A DNA stretch of 64,000 nt from Rhizorhabdus dicambivorans (GCF_002355275.1 NZ_CP023449.1:434001-498000); one strand, 5' to 3'; shown: positions 45,376 through 54,166, numbered from the stretch's first letter. Numbers and translations: made by a program. The notes: generated by a model from the letters alone, not told the origin.

Positions 45376-46316
45376 TATCTGGCAATCCTCTCGACGCCCG
45401 CGATCGCGCGGGCCACCTCGGCGGGGTCGAACGGCTTGAGATCGTCGATGCTTTCCCCCAGCCCGATCGCGTGGACCGGCATGCCGTAGCGCTCGGCCGC
45501 CGCGACCAGCACGCCGCCGCGCGCGGTGCCGTCCAGCTTGGTCATGATCAGGCCGGTCACGCCCGCCGTCTCCTTGAATATCTCGATCTGGCTCAGCGCA
45601 TTCTGTCCGGTGGTGGCGTCGAGCACGAGCAGAACGTCGTGCGGCGCCGCCGGGTTCAGCCGGCCAAGCACCCTCCTGATCTTCGCCAGTTCGTCCATCA
45701 GGCCAGTCTTGTTCTGCAGACGACCGGCGGTGTCGACGATCAGCACGTCGATGCCCTTCTCGGTGCCCTGCTTGACCCCCTCGAACACCAGGCCGGCGGC
45801 GTCGCCGCCCTCCTTACCGCTGATGATCGGCACGCCGATGCGGTCGGCCCACACGGTGAGCTGGCCGATCGCGGCGGCGCGGAAGGTGTCGCCTGCCACC
45901 AGCATCACCGCATAGTCCTGCTCCTGAAGCATATGGGCGAGCTTGGCGATGGTGGTGGTCTTGCCCGATCCGTTGACGCCGATGACGAGGATCACCTGCG
46001 GGCGCGGAAAGGCCTCGATCTCCAGCGGCTTGGCGACCGGGGCCAGCACCTTCTCGATCTCCTGCGCGACGATCTCGCGCAGGGTGCGTTCGTCCAGCCC
46101 CTTCTCGAACAGCTCGCCGTCCAGCCGCGCGCGGATGCGGCCGGCGGTGGCGGGCCCCAGGTCGGAGGCGATCAGCGCCTCCTCGATCTCGTCGAGCGTC
46201 GCCGCGTCGAGCGCGGCCTTGCCGCCGCCCAGCAGCCCGGTGAGATTCTCACCGAGCCGGTCGGAGGTCTTGCGGAAGCCCCCGAACAATTTCTCGTGCC
46301 AGCGCGCTTCGCTCAT
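45375..46316 (-). CDS. ftsY: Signal recognition particle receptor FtsY
   Basis: SRP-GTPase that docks ribosome-nascent-chain complexes at the membrane. The 313 residues consist of a short N region and the NG domain: helical N domain (about 15-95), P-loop GVNGSGKTT at 113-121, DTAGR and TKLDGTARGG. The acidic A domain of E. coli FtsY is missing, as in most Alphaproteobacteria. Overlaps mtaB (ATGA) and yciB (TAATG). Its partner ffh is at 59811. Confidence 0.96.
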   Translation of the reverse strand: MSEARWHEKLFGGFRKTSDRLGENLTGLLGGGKAALDAATLDEIEEALIASDLGPATAGRIRARLDGELFEKGLDERTLREIVAQEIEKVLAPVAKPLEIEAFPRPQVILVIGVNGSGKTTTIAKLAHMLQEQDYAVMLVAGDTFRAAAIGQLTVWADRIGVPIISGKEGGDAAGLVFEGVKQGTEKGIDVLIVDTAGRLQNKTGLMDELAKIRRVLGRLNPAAPHDVLLVLDATTGQNALSQIEIFKETAGVTGLIMTKLDGTARGGVLVAAAERYGMPVHAIGLGESIDDLKPFDPAEVARAIAGVERIAR

Positions 46317-47560
46317 GAAATCCTGCCGATGAGGCCGTCGCTATCGAGGCCGGTGATGATGGTGTCCGCGATCACGCCCGGGGCGGGTGCGGCGCCCCCG
46401 AAACGCACGGGCGCGAAATTGGGCGCATGGCCGGTGCCGCCGCGCTCGGCCAGCACCGCCTGGGTGGTGCCGATCAGGGTGCCGAGCCAGGCCGTGCGCC
46501 GCGCCTCGGCGCGCTCGCGCAGGAGCGCGGCACGGCGGCGGATCGTCGCCCGGTCGAGCTGCGGCATCCGCGCGGCCGGGGTGCCGGCGCGCGGCGAATA
46601 GGGGAAGATGTGGCCGAACACGATGTCGCAATCGTCGATCAGCGCGGCGCTGTTCGCGGCCATCGCCTCGTCCTCGGTCGGGAAGCCGGCGATCAGGTCG
46701 GCGCCGATCGCGATCTCGGGCCGCGCCGTCTTCAGCCGTTCGACCATCGCTACCGCCTGGGCGCGGCTGTGGCGGCGCTTCATCCGCTTGAGGGTCAGGT
46801 CGTCGCCGGCCTGGAGCGAGAGGTGGAGGTGCGGCATGATCCGCGCCTCCTGGGTGAGCAGCGCGAACAGCCGGTCGTCGATCTCGACAGAATCGAGCGA
46901 GGACAGGCGCAGCCGCTCGAGCTCGGGCACATGGGCCAGGATGCGCTCGACGAGCTGGCCCAGGCTGGGGCTGCCCGGCAGGTCGGGGCCGTAGCTGGTC
47001 AGGTCGACTCCGGTCAGCACCACCTCCCGGTGGCCCTCCGCGACCAGTGCGCGGATGCGGTCGATCACCAGCCCGGCGGGGACCGAGCGGCTGTTGCCGC
47101 GTCCATAGGGAATCACGCAGAAGGTGCAGCGATGGTCGCAGCCATTCTGCACCTCGACGAAGGCGCGGGCGTGGTTGCCGAACGCGGCGGCCATGTGCGG
47201 CGCGGTCTCGTGGACGGCCATGATGTCGGAGACATGGATGTCCGCCCGCGCGGGCCGTTCGAAGGCGAGCAGGTCGGCGCGGCCCTTCTCGGCATTGCCG
47301 ATCACGCGCGCCACCTCGGGCATGGCGGCGAACATCGCCGGGTCGGTCTGCGCCGCGCAGCCGGTGACCACGATCCGCGCATCGGGGCGGCGCCTGGCCG
47401 CCTGGCGGATCGCCTTGCGCGCCTGCTTCACCGCCTCGGCGGTGACGGCGCAGCTGTTGACGATGATCAGGTCGTCCGCGTCGCCCGCCGCGTCGCGCAT
47501 CGCCTCGCTCTCGGCGATGTTGAGCCGGCAGCCGAGGGTGATCAGCTCGGGGCCGCTCAT
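46313..47560 (-). CDS. mtaB: tRNA t6A37 methylthiotransferase MtaB
   Basis: Radical-SAM enzyme that converts t6A37 of tRNA to ms2t6A37. Of 415 residues, the N-terminal UPF0004 domain has Cys11, Cys37 and a later Cys (VTGCAAQ), which hold one cluster; the radical-SAM cluster is CDHRCTFC. A TRAM-like C-terminus follows. The start ATG was set by the 4-base overlap with the dapF stop (ATGA). The end likewise overlaps ftsY. Confidence 0.93.
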   Translation of the reverse strand: MSGPELITLGCRLNIAESEAMRDAAGDADDLIIVNSCAVTAEAVKQARKAIRQAARRRPDARIVVTGCAAQTDPAMFAAMPEVARVIGNAEKGRADLLAFERPARADIHVSDIMAVHETAPHMAAAFGNHARAFVEVQNGCDHRCTFCVIPYGRGNSRSVPAGLVIDRIRALVAEGHREVVLTGVDLTSYGPDLPGSPSLGQLVERILAHVPELERLRLSSLDSVEIDDRLFALLTQEARIMPHLHLSLQAGDDLTLKRMKRRHSRAQAVAMVERLKTARPEIAIGADLIAGFPTEDEAMAANSAALIDDCDIVFGHIFPYSPRAGTPAARMPQLDRATIRRRAALLRERAEARRTAWLGTLIGTTQAVLAERGGTGHAPNFAPVRFGGAAPAPGVIADTIITGLDSDGLIGRIS

Positions 47561-48363
47561 CCGAACCGGCTCAGGTCCGTCTCGGCGGTGAACACATGGG
47601 TGGCGGGGCCGGTCATGCGGATCGGCCTGCCCGGCGCCCAGTCGATCGTCAGCGGGCCGCCGGGCAGCGTCACCGTCACCGGCGAATCGACCAGCCCGGC
47701 GCGGATCGCCGCGACGGCGGTCGCGCAGGCGCCGGTGCCACAGGCGTCGGTCAGGCCGACGCCGCGTTCCCAGACGCGCAGGCGGATGTTGCCGCGATCG
47801 TCGACGCTCGCGACATTGACGTTGATCCGGGCGGGGAACAGCGGATCGGTCTCGATCAGCGGGCCCAGCCGGTCGAGCGGCACCGCGTCGGTCTCGGGCA
47901 CGAAGAAGATGACGTGCGGATTGCCGACATTGACGGCGGCGGGCGATTCCAGCTCCTCCCAGCCGACCGGCATCGCGCGCGTGTCCATCGCATAGGCCAG
48001 CGGGATCGCATCCCATTCGAAGCGCGGCTCGCCCAGATCGACCGACACCTGATCGCCGATGCTGGTGCCTTCGAGCATCCCGCCCAGGCTCTCGATCGTC
48101 GCGGTGCCGCCGAGCAGGCTGACCACACAGCGTGTCGCGTTGCCGCACGCCTCCACCTCGCCGCCATCGGCGTTGAAGATCCGCATCCTGGCATCGGCTA
48201 TGTCGGAGCGCTCGAGCAGGATCAGTTGGTCGCAGCCTACCCCGGTCTTGCGATCGGCAAGCGCCCGCGCCCGCCGCTCCGTGATCTCCACGGGCGCCGC
48301 GCGCGCATCGATCACGACGAAATCATTGCCGAGACCGTGCATCTTGTGAAAGCGGACCTGCAT
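47557..48363 (-). CDS. dapF: Diaminopimelate epimerase
   Basis: Interconverts LL- and meso-diaminopimelate for lysine and peptidoglycan. The 268 residues are two pseudo-symmetric halves, each giving one catalytic Cys: Cys73 (EACGNATRC) and Cys208 (DACGTGACAT). The start HKMHGLGNDFVVID is standard. It is the first gene of the four-gene operon with mtaB, ftsY and yciB. Confidence 0.96.
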   Translation of the reverse strand: MQVRFHKMHGLGNDFVVIDARAAPVEITERRARALADRKTGVGCDQLILLERSDIADARMRIFNADGGEVEACGNATRCVVSLLGGTATIESLGGMLEGTSIGDQVSVDLGEPRFEWDAIPLAYAMDTRAMPVGWEELESPAAVNVGNPHVIFFVPETDAVPLDRLGPLIETDPLFPARINVNVASVDDRGNIRLRVWERGVGLTDACGTGACATAVAAIRAGLVDSPVTVTLPGGPLTIDWAPGRPIRMTGPATHVFTAETDLSRFG

Positions 48364-48415
48364 CGCCCGCGCGACTTAGGGATTTGGGGGTGGGAAGTCC
48401 ATAACGGCCCTGAAG

Positions 48416-48444
48416 ATCCTCCCCGCCCTCTGGGCAGGGAGGAT
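48416..48444. repeat. Hairpin ATCCTCCC/GGGAGGAT
   Basis: ATCCTCCC-C-GCCC and GGGC-A-GGGAGGAT pair around a 3-base loop in the gap between dapF and the GGDEF/EAL gene. It resembles a shortened CCTCCCC repeat and may act as an mRNA end. Confidence 0.55.
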
Positions 48445-48502
48445 TTGGAGCCTTTCACGATCCGATTGCATCGGCTCGTCCGCTCTAGTTCATTGTTTTA
48501 CC

Positions 48503-48546
48503 GCGATTTCCGAGTCGGCAGATGTTTCCATCTGCCTAGAAATCGC
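48503..48546 (-). terminator. Hairpin after the GGDEF/EAL gene
   Basis: Inner stem GGCAGATG/CATCTGCC (48517-48536, loop TTTC) inside outer arms GCGATTTC/GAAATCGC (48503-48510 and 48539-48546). It begins 6 bases after the stop codon on the minus strand. No T run, so terminator function is moderate. Confidence 0.55.
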
Positions 48547-48551
48547 TCGAG

Positions 48552-50195
48552 TCACGCCCGCTTGCGCCGTGCCGCCTGGCGCATCGTCAGCGCGCCGGCC
48601 TTGGCGCTGGGGCTGGCCGCGTTGAGCAGGCCGCGTTCGGCGAGCAGCGCGCGGGTTGCGCGGGCGGGGGCGGGGCGGCCGAAATGCCAGCCCTGCGCGG
48701 TCGGGCATGCGATCGAGCCCAGCATCGTCGCGATCTCGGCATTCTCGACGCCCTCGGCCATCGCCGGCACGCCCAGGCTCTGCGCGAGCGAGACGATCAT
48801 GCGGACCAGCGCGGCCGCGTCGGCATCCTCCGCCATGCGCAGCACGAAGCTGCGGTCGATCTTGATCCGGTCGAGCGGCAGCGCGCGCAGATGGGTGAGG
48901 CTGGAATAGCCCGTGCCGAAATCGTCGAGCACCACGCGGACGCCCTGGTTGCGCAGGCTGCCGACGATCGCGGAGGCGAAGCCGAGATTCTCGAACAGCG
49001 CCGCCTCGGTGATCTCGACTTCCAGCCGCTCGGCGGGGAAGCCGCGCTCGGACAGCAGCTTGACGATCTTCTGCGCCAGCCAGGAGTCGCGCATCTGCGA
49101 CGGGCTGATGTTGACGCCGAGGCGCAGCGACGGGTCCCAATGGCGCGCTTCCTCTATGCCGGCGCGCATCACCGACATCGAAAGCTCGCCGATCAGGCCC
49201 GATTCCTCGGCGATCGGGATGAACAGCGACGGCTCCAATATGCCCAGCTCGGGATGTTCCCAGCGGGCCAGCAGCTCGAAGCCGATCAGCGCGCCGGTGG
49301 CAAGGTCGACCTGTGGTTCGAACCAGGGGACGATCTGGCCGGCGGGAATGCCCGCGCGCAGGCCCAGCTCGATCTCGTTCCTCAGCTCCAGCTCGCGCTC
49401 CATGCTGGCGTCGAACCAGGCGCGCTGGTTCCGCCCCGCGCGCTTGGCGGCATAGAGGGCGATGTCCGAGCGGCGCATCAGCGTATCGACGGTGCGGCAG
49501 CCGGGCTCGGTGCGGGCGATGCCCATCGATGCGCCGATCCGCGCCTCCACCCCGCCGATCAGGAACGGCTGGGCCATCCGCGCCAATATGTCGTCGGCGA
49601 TGCGGTCGATCGCCATCGGCTGCGACGGATCGAACAGCACCGCGCAGGCGAACTCGTCGCCGCCCAGCCGGGCCGCCAGCGCATCGGCGGGCAGCGGCGC
49701 GACGATCGCGTCGGAGGCGGCGCGGAGCAGCTGATCGCCGGCGAGATGGCCGTGCAGGTCGTTGACCGACTTGAAATGGTCGAGGTCGATCATCAGCATC
49801 GCGACCGATTTGTCGCGGCCCAGCGCGCGCTCGATCAGCCGGGTGCCGCCCTCGGCCAGCGCGCGGCGGTTGAGCAGGCCGGTCAGCGGATCGCTGGTCG
49901 CCAGCTCGCTCGCCTTCGCCTCGGCGGCGCGGCGCAGGGCCACCTCGCCCTTCAGGGCGCGGTAGCGCCGCCAGCCGAGCAGGCTGAGCGCGACGTTGAG
50001 CAGCAGCACCGAGATCATCAGATTGTCGTTGACCGACAATTCGCCGCGGAAGGAGCGGAGCAGCGATCCCGCCACGGTAAAGCCCGAGGCGACGACCAGC
50101 ACGACGGCGGCCAACGTGACTCCGGCGGTGAGCAGGTCACGCCGATCTTTCGGGGGGCGCGCGGAGGTGCCCTCCCTGATCGTCTTGCCTCGCAT
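48552..50195 (-). CDS. Membrane GGDEF-EAL cyclic-di-GMP enzyme
   Basis: 547 residues: two N-terminal membrane segments (about 21-47 and 58-74), a short coiled linker, a GGDEF domain with intact GGDEF at 178-182 and an EAL domain whose signature reads ELL (307-309). DDFGTGYSSL and EITEAALFEN are intact, so phosphodiesterase activity is plausible. No inhibitory RxxD site is seen before GGDEF. It could act as synthase, hydrolase or both. The sensing input is at most a short periplasmic loop, so the signal is unclear. Single gene. Confidence 0.9.
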   Translation of the reverse strand: MRGKTIREGTSARPPKDRRDLLTAGVTLAAVVLVVASGFTVAGSLLRSFRGELSVNDNLMISVLLLNVALSLLGWRRYRALKGEVALRRAAEAKASELATSDPLTGLLNRRALAEGGTRLIERALGRDKSVAMLMIDLDHFKSVNDLHGHLAGDQLLRAASDAIVAPLPADALAARLGGDEFACAVLFDPSQPMAIDRIADDILARMAQPFLIGGVEARIGASMGIARTEPGCRTVDTLMRRSDIALYAAKRAGRNQRAWFDASMERELELRNEIELGLRAGIPAGQIVPWFEPQVDLATGALIGFELLARWEHPELGILEPSLFIPIAEESGLIGELSMSVMRAGIEEARHWDPSLRLGVNISPSQMRDSWLAQKIVKLLSERGFPAERLEVEITEAALFENLGFASAIVGSLRNQGVRVVLDDFGTGYSSLTHLRALPLDRIKIDRSFVLRMAEDADAAALVRMIVSLAQSLGVPAMAEGVENAEIATMLGSIACPTAQGWHFGRPAPARATRALLAERGLLNAASPSAKAGALTMRQAARRKRA

Positions 50196-50337
50196 CGCCT
50201 ACTCCGGATTACGCAGAAGCCCGATCCTAGGAAGGATGCGGTTTCCAAGCCTTTAACGGGGCAGGTGCCGCAATCGATTTCGGCTAAAAGAAATTGGTCC
50301 GGTTCTGGTCCAAAACGGACAGACTTTCGTTACGGAA

Positions 50338-51183
50338 TCAGGCCAGCCGCCGAATCAGGGCGCGGCGCAGCGCGCGCAGCGGCCGCCGGAGCGGGGCGGG
50401 AAGCCGGTCGAGCGGGCCGGGCGGGGCGATATCGGTGCGCGACGGGCGCTGGTGCGCAAGCCGCGGTGCCGCCAGCCAGCAGACGAGATCAGGGCGGGAG
50501 GCCCGGAACCAGCCATAGGCGCCGTCGACATGCATCGGCCCGCCCTCGGCGCTGCGTGGCGCACGATCGAGCATCGCCTCCAGATAGGGCACCAGCCCCT
50601 CGATCGCGGCGCGGCCGAAGCCGATGCAATGGGTGGTGCGGATCACGAGATCGGGGCCGGCGCGCAACAGACGTTCCTCCCCGGGACGGGGAGGGGGACC
50701 ATCCGCAGGATGGGGGAGGGGGAACGAAGCGCGCGCGACTTCAGGGGACCAGCGGAGACTGCCCACCTCCACCGGCTTAGCCGGTCCCCCTCCCCGTCCC
50801 GGGGAGGAACTCAGCTCGTAACCGCCGTAGAAGATGTCCCAGCTACTGGCATCCAGCCTGTCCAACACCGCCGGCAACCCTGCCTCGAACCCCCGGGCGA
50901 AATCGCAATCATCCTCCAGGATCAGGATGCGTCCTAACCCCTCGTCGCGCGCCTCGCGCAGCATGGCGAGATGGCTGAGGAAGCAGCCCCGTGCGCCGAT
51001 GCTGGGGAAGCCGCCCGGATCGTCGGGGCGGATCGCGGGAAACAGCCGCACGCGCGGGTCGCCATAGCCGGTGCCGATCCGCGCCAGCTCGCCCGCCATC
51101 TCGGCGCGGCGGTCGGCGCGGTCGGGCAGATTGAGGACGTAGACCCGGTCGAAACTCCGGAACAGCCGTTCGGCCGGCGTCAT
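50338..51183 (-). CDS. Glycosyltransferase family 25 protein with in-frame repeat insertion
   Basis: 281 residues of LPS-type glycosyltransferase family 25: VYVLNLPDRADRRAEM near the start, GCFLSHLAMLREA and the metal motif LEDDCDF at 90-95, then FYGGYEL and IRTTHCIGFGR. Between the last two blocks, residues 125-171 (SSSPGRGGG to PPPRPGEE) are encoded by a 138-base palindromic repeat, a multiple of three and in frame, absent from normal family members. The enzyme may be altered or inactive. The ATG overlaps the pspF stop (ATGA), so it is read with pspF. Confidence 0.85.
   Translation of the reverse strand: MTPAERLFRSFDRVYVLNLPDRADRRAEMAGELARIGTGYGDPRVRLFPAIRPDDPGGFPSIGARGCFLSHLAMLREARDEGLGRILILEDDCDFARGFEAGLPAVLDRLDASSWDIFYGGYELSSSPGRGGGPAKPVEVGSLRWSPEVARASFPLPHPADGPPPRPGEERLLRAGPDLVIRTTHCIGFGRAAIEGLVPYLEAMLDRAPRSAEGGPMHVDGAYGWFRASRPDLVCWLAAPRLAHQRPSRTDIAPPGPLDRLPAPLRRPLRALRRALIRRLA
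50673..50810. repeat. CCTCCCC/GGGGAGG palindromic repeat, copy C, inside a coding region
   Basis: Perfect 28-base inverted ends (50673-50700 and 50783-50810, beginning GTTCCTCCCCGGG) around a 82-base centre. It is the most perfect of the three copies and the only one inside a gene, suggesting recent movement. Its 138-base length keeps the reading frame of the GT25 gene open. Confidence 0.93.
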
Positions 51184-52223
51184 GCCTGCCGGTCGAGCAG
51201 GTCGTGGCGGCGCAGCGCGTGGCGCAGCTGATCATAGCTGAGCTTCAGGGCCAGCGCGGTGGCGCGCTGGTTGAAGCGGCAGCGCTTCAGCGCGGCTTCG
51301 AGCAGCGCCTTCTCATGGGCCAGCACCGCCGCGCGGAAATCGTCGCAGTCGAGATTGGTGGTGGCAGTCGGGGGCGCCACCGGCTCGATCCGCGCAGGGA
51401 GCGCCGCCGTCTCCTCGGCCGCCCGCAGGGTCGATGCGGCGGCGGGCCGCCAGGGGCTGTCGAACGGATCGAACTGGATCGCATCCACCGGGGTCTCGGG
51501 GTCCTCCCAGCGATAGACCGCGCGCTCGACGACGTTGCGCAGCTCGCGGACATTGCCGGGCCAGGGATGGGCGGCAAGCTGCCGTGCGGCCTCGGCCCCG
51601 AATCCGGGCCAGTAGGGCCAGCCAAGTTCGGCGGCCATGCGCCGGCCGAAATGATCGGCCAGCACAGGTATGTCGCCCTCGCGCACGCGCAGCGGCGGCA
51701 GGGTGATGACCTCGAAGCACAGCCGGTCGAGCAGGTCGGCGCGGAAGCGGCCCTTGTCGACCAGATGGGGAAGATGCTCGTTGGTCGCCGCGACGATGCG
51801 GACATCGACCCGCACCGGGCGCGACGCGCCGATCCGGGTGACCTCGCCATATTCGACCGCGCGGAGCAGCCGCTCCTGCGCGCCCATCGACAGGGTGGCC
51901 AACTCGTCGAGGAACAGCGTGCCGCCATCGGCTTCCTCGAAGCGGCCCTGGCGCGCCTTGGTGGCGCCGGTGAACGCGCCCGCCTCATGGCCGAACAGCT
52001 CGGCCTCGATCAGCGTCTCGGGCAGCGCGGCGCAGTTCATGGTGACGAGCGGCCCGTCCCAGCGCTGCGACAGGCGATGGAGCCGCTCGGCGACCAGTTC
52101 CTTGCCGGTGCCGCGCTCGCCGATCACCAGCACGGGGCGGTTGAGCGCGGCCGCCCGGCTCGCCCGCTCGACCGAGTCGAGGAAGGCGTAGGACTGGCCG
52201 ATGAACTGGGCTTCGCGCTCCAT
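51180..52223 (-). CDS. pspF: Phage shock operon transcriptional activator
   Basis: Sigma-54 enhancer-binding protein of 347 residues with no receiver domain. Walker A GERGTGKE is at 35-42 and the sigma-54-contacting loop GAFTGA at 82-87, so it is a competent activator; GNVRELRNVVERAVYRW follows and a C-terminal HTH ends it. In E. coli, PspA inhibits PspF until envelope stress. The ATG giving MEREAQFIGQSYAF was chosen. It is divergent from pspA, and the sigma-54 promoter lies between. Confidence 0.94.
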   Translation of the reverse strand: MEREAQFIGQSYAFLDSVERASRAAALNRPVLVIGERGTGKELVAERLHRLSQRWDGPLVTMNCAALPETLIEAELFGHEAGAFTGATKARQGRFEEADGGTLFLDELATLSMGAQERLLRAVEYGEVTRIGASRPVRVDVRIVAATNEHLPHLVDKGRFRADLLDRLCFEVITLPPLRVREGDIPVLADHFGRRMAAELGWPYWPGFGAEAARQLAAHPWPGNVRELRNVVERAVYRWEDPETPVDAIQFDPFDSPWRPAAASTLRAAEETAALPARIEPVAPPTATTNLDCDDFRAAVLAHEKALLEAALKRCRFNQRATALALKLSYDQLRHALRRHDLLDRQA

Positions 52224-52322
52224 GGCGGATAGTTGGCGTATTTTCCCAAGTCTTGGCAATGACAAAATGCGCCGAGTACATCCGCAGCGGTCGAAAGCCC
52301 CGGAAAATCGTGGAATTGGAAA

Positions 52323-52339
52323 TTGGCACACTTCCTGCT
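52323..52339 (+). promoter_or_regulatory. Sigma-54 promoter of pspA
   Basis: TTGGCACACTTCCTGCT matches the -24/-12 consensus (GG and GC separated by 10 bases), with one change in the TTGC block. Start expected near 52350. It stands 48 bases before the pspA ATG, and AAGGAG lies 8 bases before that ATG. rpoN is in the same window. Confidence 0.85.
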
Positions 52340-52386
52340 GAGATGATCAGCAATTGCCGTATCGAGCGTTACAAGGAGCCTGACCG

Positions 52387-53058
52387 ATGGGAATCTTCTC
52401 CCGCACAAGAGACATCATCGCCGCCAATGTCACCGACCTGCTCGACAAGGCGGAAGACCCGGCGAAGATGATCCGCATGATCATCCTCGAGATGGAGGAG
52501 ACGCTGGTCGAGGTCCGCGCTTCGGCCGCCCGCACCATCGCCGACCAGAAGGAACTGCGCCGCCAGATCACCAAGCTGGAGACGGTCCAGGCCAACTGGC
52601 TGGAGAAGGCGGAACTGGCGCTGTCGAAGGACCGCGAGGACCTGGCCAAGGCCGCGCTGGTCGAAAAGCAGAAGGCCGCCGATCTGGGCGAGCAGCTGCA
52701 GGACGAGATCGCGCTGCTCGACGAGTCGCTGAAGGCGTCCGAGGCCGACATCGCCAAGCTGCAGGGCAAGCTGCGCGAGGCGCGCGCCCGCCAGAACAGC
52801 ATCGTCACCCGTCTGGAATCGGCCAACAACCGCGCCCGGATGCGGGAGATGTATGCCGGCGCCAAGGTCGACGAGGCCTTCTCGCGCTTCGAGGTGCTCG
52901 AGCGCCGGGTCGACTATGCCGAGGGCCGCGCCGAGGCGGCGGGCATGGGCGCCGCGCCCAAGACGCTCGACGAGGAGATCGCCGAACTGCGCTCGTCGGA
53001 CAAGGTCGATGCCGAACTGGCCGCGCTGAAGGCCAGGACCCAGGGCAAGGGAGCCTGA
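52387..53058 (+). CDS. pspA: Phage shock protein A
   Basis: PspA/ESCRT-III-like coiled-coil protein of 223 residues that binds damaged inner membrane and, when free, holds PspF inactive. The N-terminal amphipathic start MGIFSRTRDIIAANVTDLLDKAEDP is typical, followed by continuous heptads to residue 190. Usual length 220-230. AAGGAG is placed well. First gene of pspABC and transcribed from the sigma-54 promoter. Confidence 0.95.
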   Translation: MGIFSRTRDIIAANVTDLLDKAEDPAKMIRMIILEMEETLVEVRASAARTIADQKELRRQITKLETVQANWLEKAELALSKDREDLAKAALVEKQKAADLGEQLQDEIALLDESLKASEADIAKLQGKLREARARQNSIVTRLESANNRARMREMYAGAKVDEAFSRFEVLERRVDYAEGRAEAAGMGAAPKTLDEEIAELRSSDKVDAELAALKARTQGKGA

Positions 53059-53061
53059 TAG

Positions 53062-53328
53062 ATGGAAGATACGCTCGTCCCGATCGTCGTCGTCGGCATC
53101 CTCTTCCTGGGTCTGCCCTGGATCATCTTCCACTATGTCACCCAGTGGAAGAAGAACGGCAGCCTGACCGTCGAGGACGAGAATCTGCTCGACGAGATGC
53201 ACGTCCTGGCGCGCCGGCTCGATGAGCGGCTGGGGACGCTGGAACGGATCCTCGATACCCAGGATCCCGCCTGGCGCCCCCGCACCGCCGACCGCACCCG
53301 TGATGAAGAGTGGCGCCGCGACAACTGA
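53062..53328 (+). CDS. pspB: Phage shock protein B
   Basis: 88 residues: one N-terminal membrane segment (about 7-25, VPIVVVGILFLGLPWIIF) and a cytosolic leucine-zipper-like helix (ENLLDEMHVLARRLDERLGTLERIL). With PspC it senses envelope stress and draws PspA off PspF in E. coli. It begins 3 bases after the pspA stop. The C-terminal DPAWRPRTADRTRDEEWRRD pattern is normal for alphaproteobacterial PspB. Confidence 0.93.
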   Translation: MEDTLVPIVVVGILFLGLPWIIFHYVTQWKKNGSLTVEDENLLDEMHVLARRLDERLGTLERILDTQDPAWRPRTADRTRDEEWRRDN

Positions 53329-53364
53329 GGTCGCAGGCCGCCCCACAACAGGAAGGAGTTTGCA

Positions 53365-53748
53365 ATGTCCGCCCGCCGCACGAAATTCTATCTCGACAAG
53401 CGCAACCGCAAATGGCTGGGCGTCTGTGCCGGGATCGCCGACTATACCGGCGTCGACGTCACCCTGGTCCGGGTCGGCACCGTGCTGCTCACCCTGATCG
53501 GCGGTTTTCCCTGGACGGTCGTGGCCTATCTGATGGTCAACTGGCTGGCCAGCGACAAGCCCGGCGAATTCTACGAGACCAGCCGCGAGGACGAGAAATT
53601 CTGGCAGACGGTCCGTGCCCGCCCCGGTACTTCGGTCCGCGACGTCCGCGCCAAGTTCCGCGACATCGATCGCCGGATCGCCGACATCGAGGCGCATGTG
53701 ACCAGCCACAACTCGTCGCTCGCCCGCGAAATCGACGCGCTTCGCTGA
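53365..53748 (+). CDS. pspC: Phage shock protein C
   Basis: 127 residues with the PspC domain at the N-terminus (FYLDKRNRKWLGVCAGIADYTGVDVTLVRV), one or two hydrophobic segments (about 38-60) and a C-terminal coiled coil (RDVRAKFRDIDRRIADIEAHV). Partner of PspB at the inner membrane. GGAAGGAG stands before the ATG. It is followed by a 138-base A/T-rich gap and not, as in E. coli, by pspD. Confidence 0.93.
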   Translation: MSARRTKFYLDKRNRKWLGVCAGIADYTGVDVTLVRVGTVLLTLIGGFPWTVVAYLMVNWLASDKPGEFYETSREDEKFWQTVRARPGTSVRDVRAKFRDIDRRIADIEAHVTSHNSSLAREIDALR

Positions 53749-53820
53749 ATATTTCAGACGTCAAGGCCTACGCGACATAATATTACGAGTTTTCGGATTT
53801 TCGTCGAAACGGCCATGTCG

Positions 53821-53841
53821 TTTGTCGAAAAATACGACAAA
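53821..53841. promoter_or_regulatory. Dyad in the A/T-rich gap after pspC
   Basis: TTTGTCG/CGACAAA around AAAAATA, extended outside by CATG(TCG) and ACATG. It may be a terminator for pspABC or the operator of a separate promoter for the three following genes. The gap is much more A/T-rich than its surroundings. Confidence 0.45.
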
Positions 53842-53886
53842 CATGTCTGTAAACAGTCATCGGCTCGCAGTTTAGGGGTCTGAACG

Positions 53887-54144
53887 ATGAACGTGGTCTT
53901 CGCCTTCCTTGCGCTGAGCATTCCGATCCTCGCCATCCTCGGCTGGGTCGTCACCGACTGGCTCCGCTTCAAGGAGAAGCAGATCGGGGCGATTTCCTCC
54001 GAAGCCGCCGAGAAGGCCGCCCAATATGTGGCCAAGACCGAGCGGCTGGAACAGCGGGTCGCGGTGCTCGAACGCATCATTACCGACCGTTCGGCGGTTC
54101 TCGCCGACCAGATAGACGGCCTGCGCGACAAGCCGCTCAACTGA
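53887..54144 (+). CDS. PspB-like small membrane/coiled-coil protein 1
   Basis: 85 residues: N-terminal membrane segment (about 3-22, VFAFLALSIPILAILGWVV), charged turn RFKEKQ, then a helix ending TERLEQRVAVLERIITDRS. The last part repeats the zipper seen in PspB and in the next two genes. Not a named family that I can assign. It probably associates with PspB/PspC at the inner membrane; that is inference from likeness and position. AGGGG lies before the ATG. Confidence 0.72.
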   Translation: MNVVFAFLALSIPILAILGWVVTDWLRFKEKQIGAISSEAAEKAAQYVAKTERLEQRVAVLERIITDRSAVLADQIDGLRDKPLN

Positions 54145-54166
54145 ATCGCGCTACGGAGAATCAACG

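Noticed and set aside
48684-50780. Plus-strand 698-codon frame opposite the GGDEF/EAL gene
   Set aside because: Antisense shadow crossing two genes and a gap; composition rich in Ala/Asp/Arg/His without motifs.
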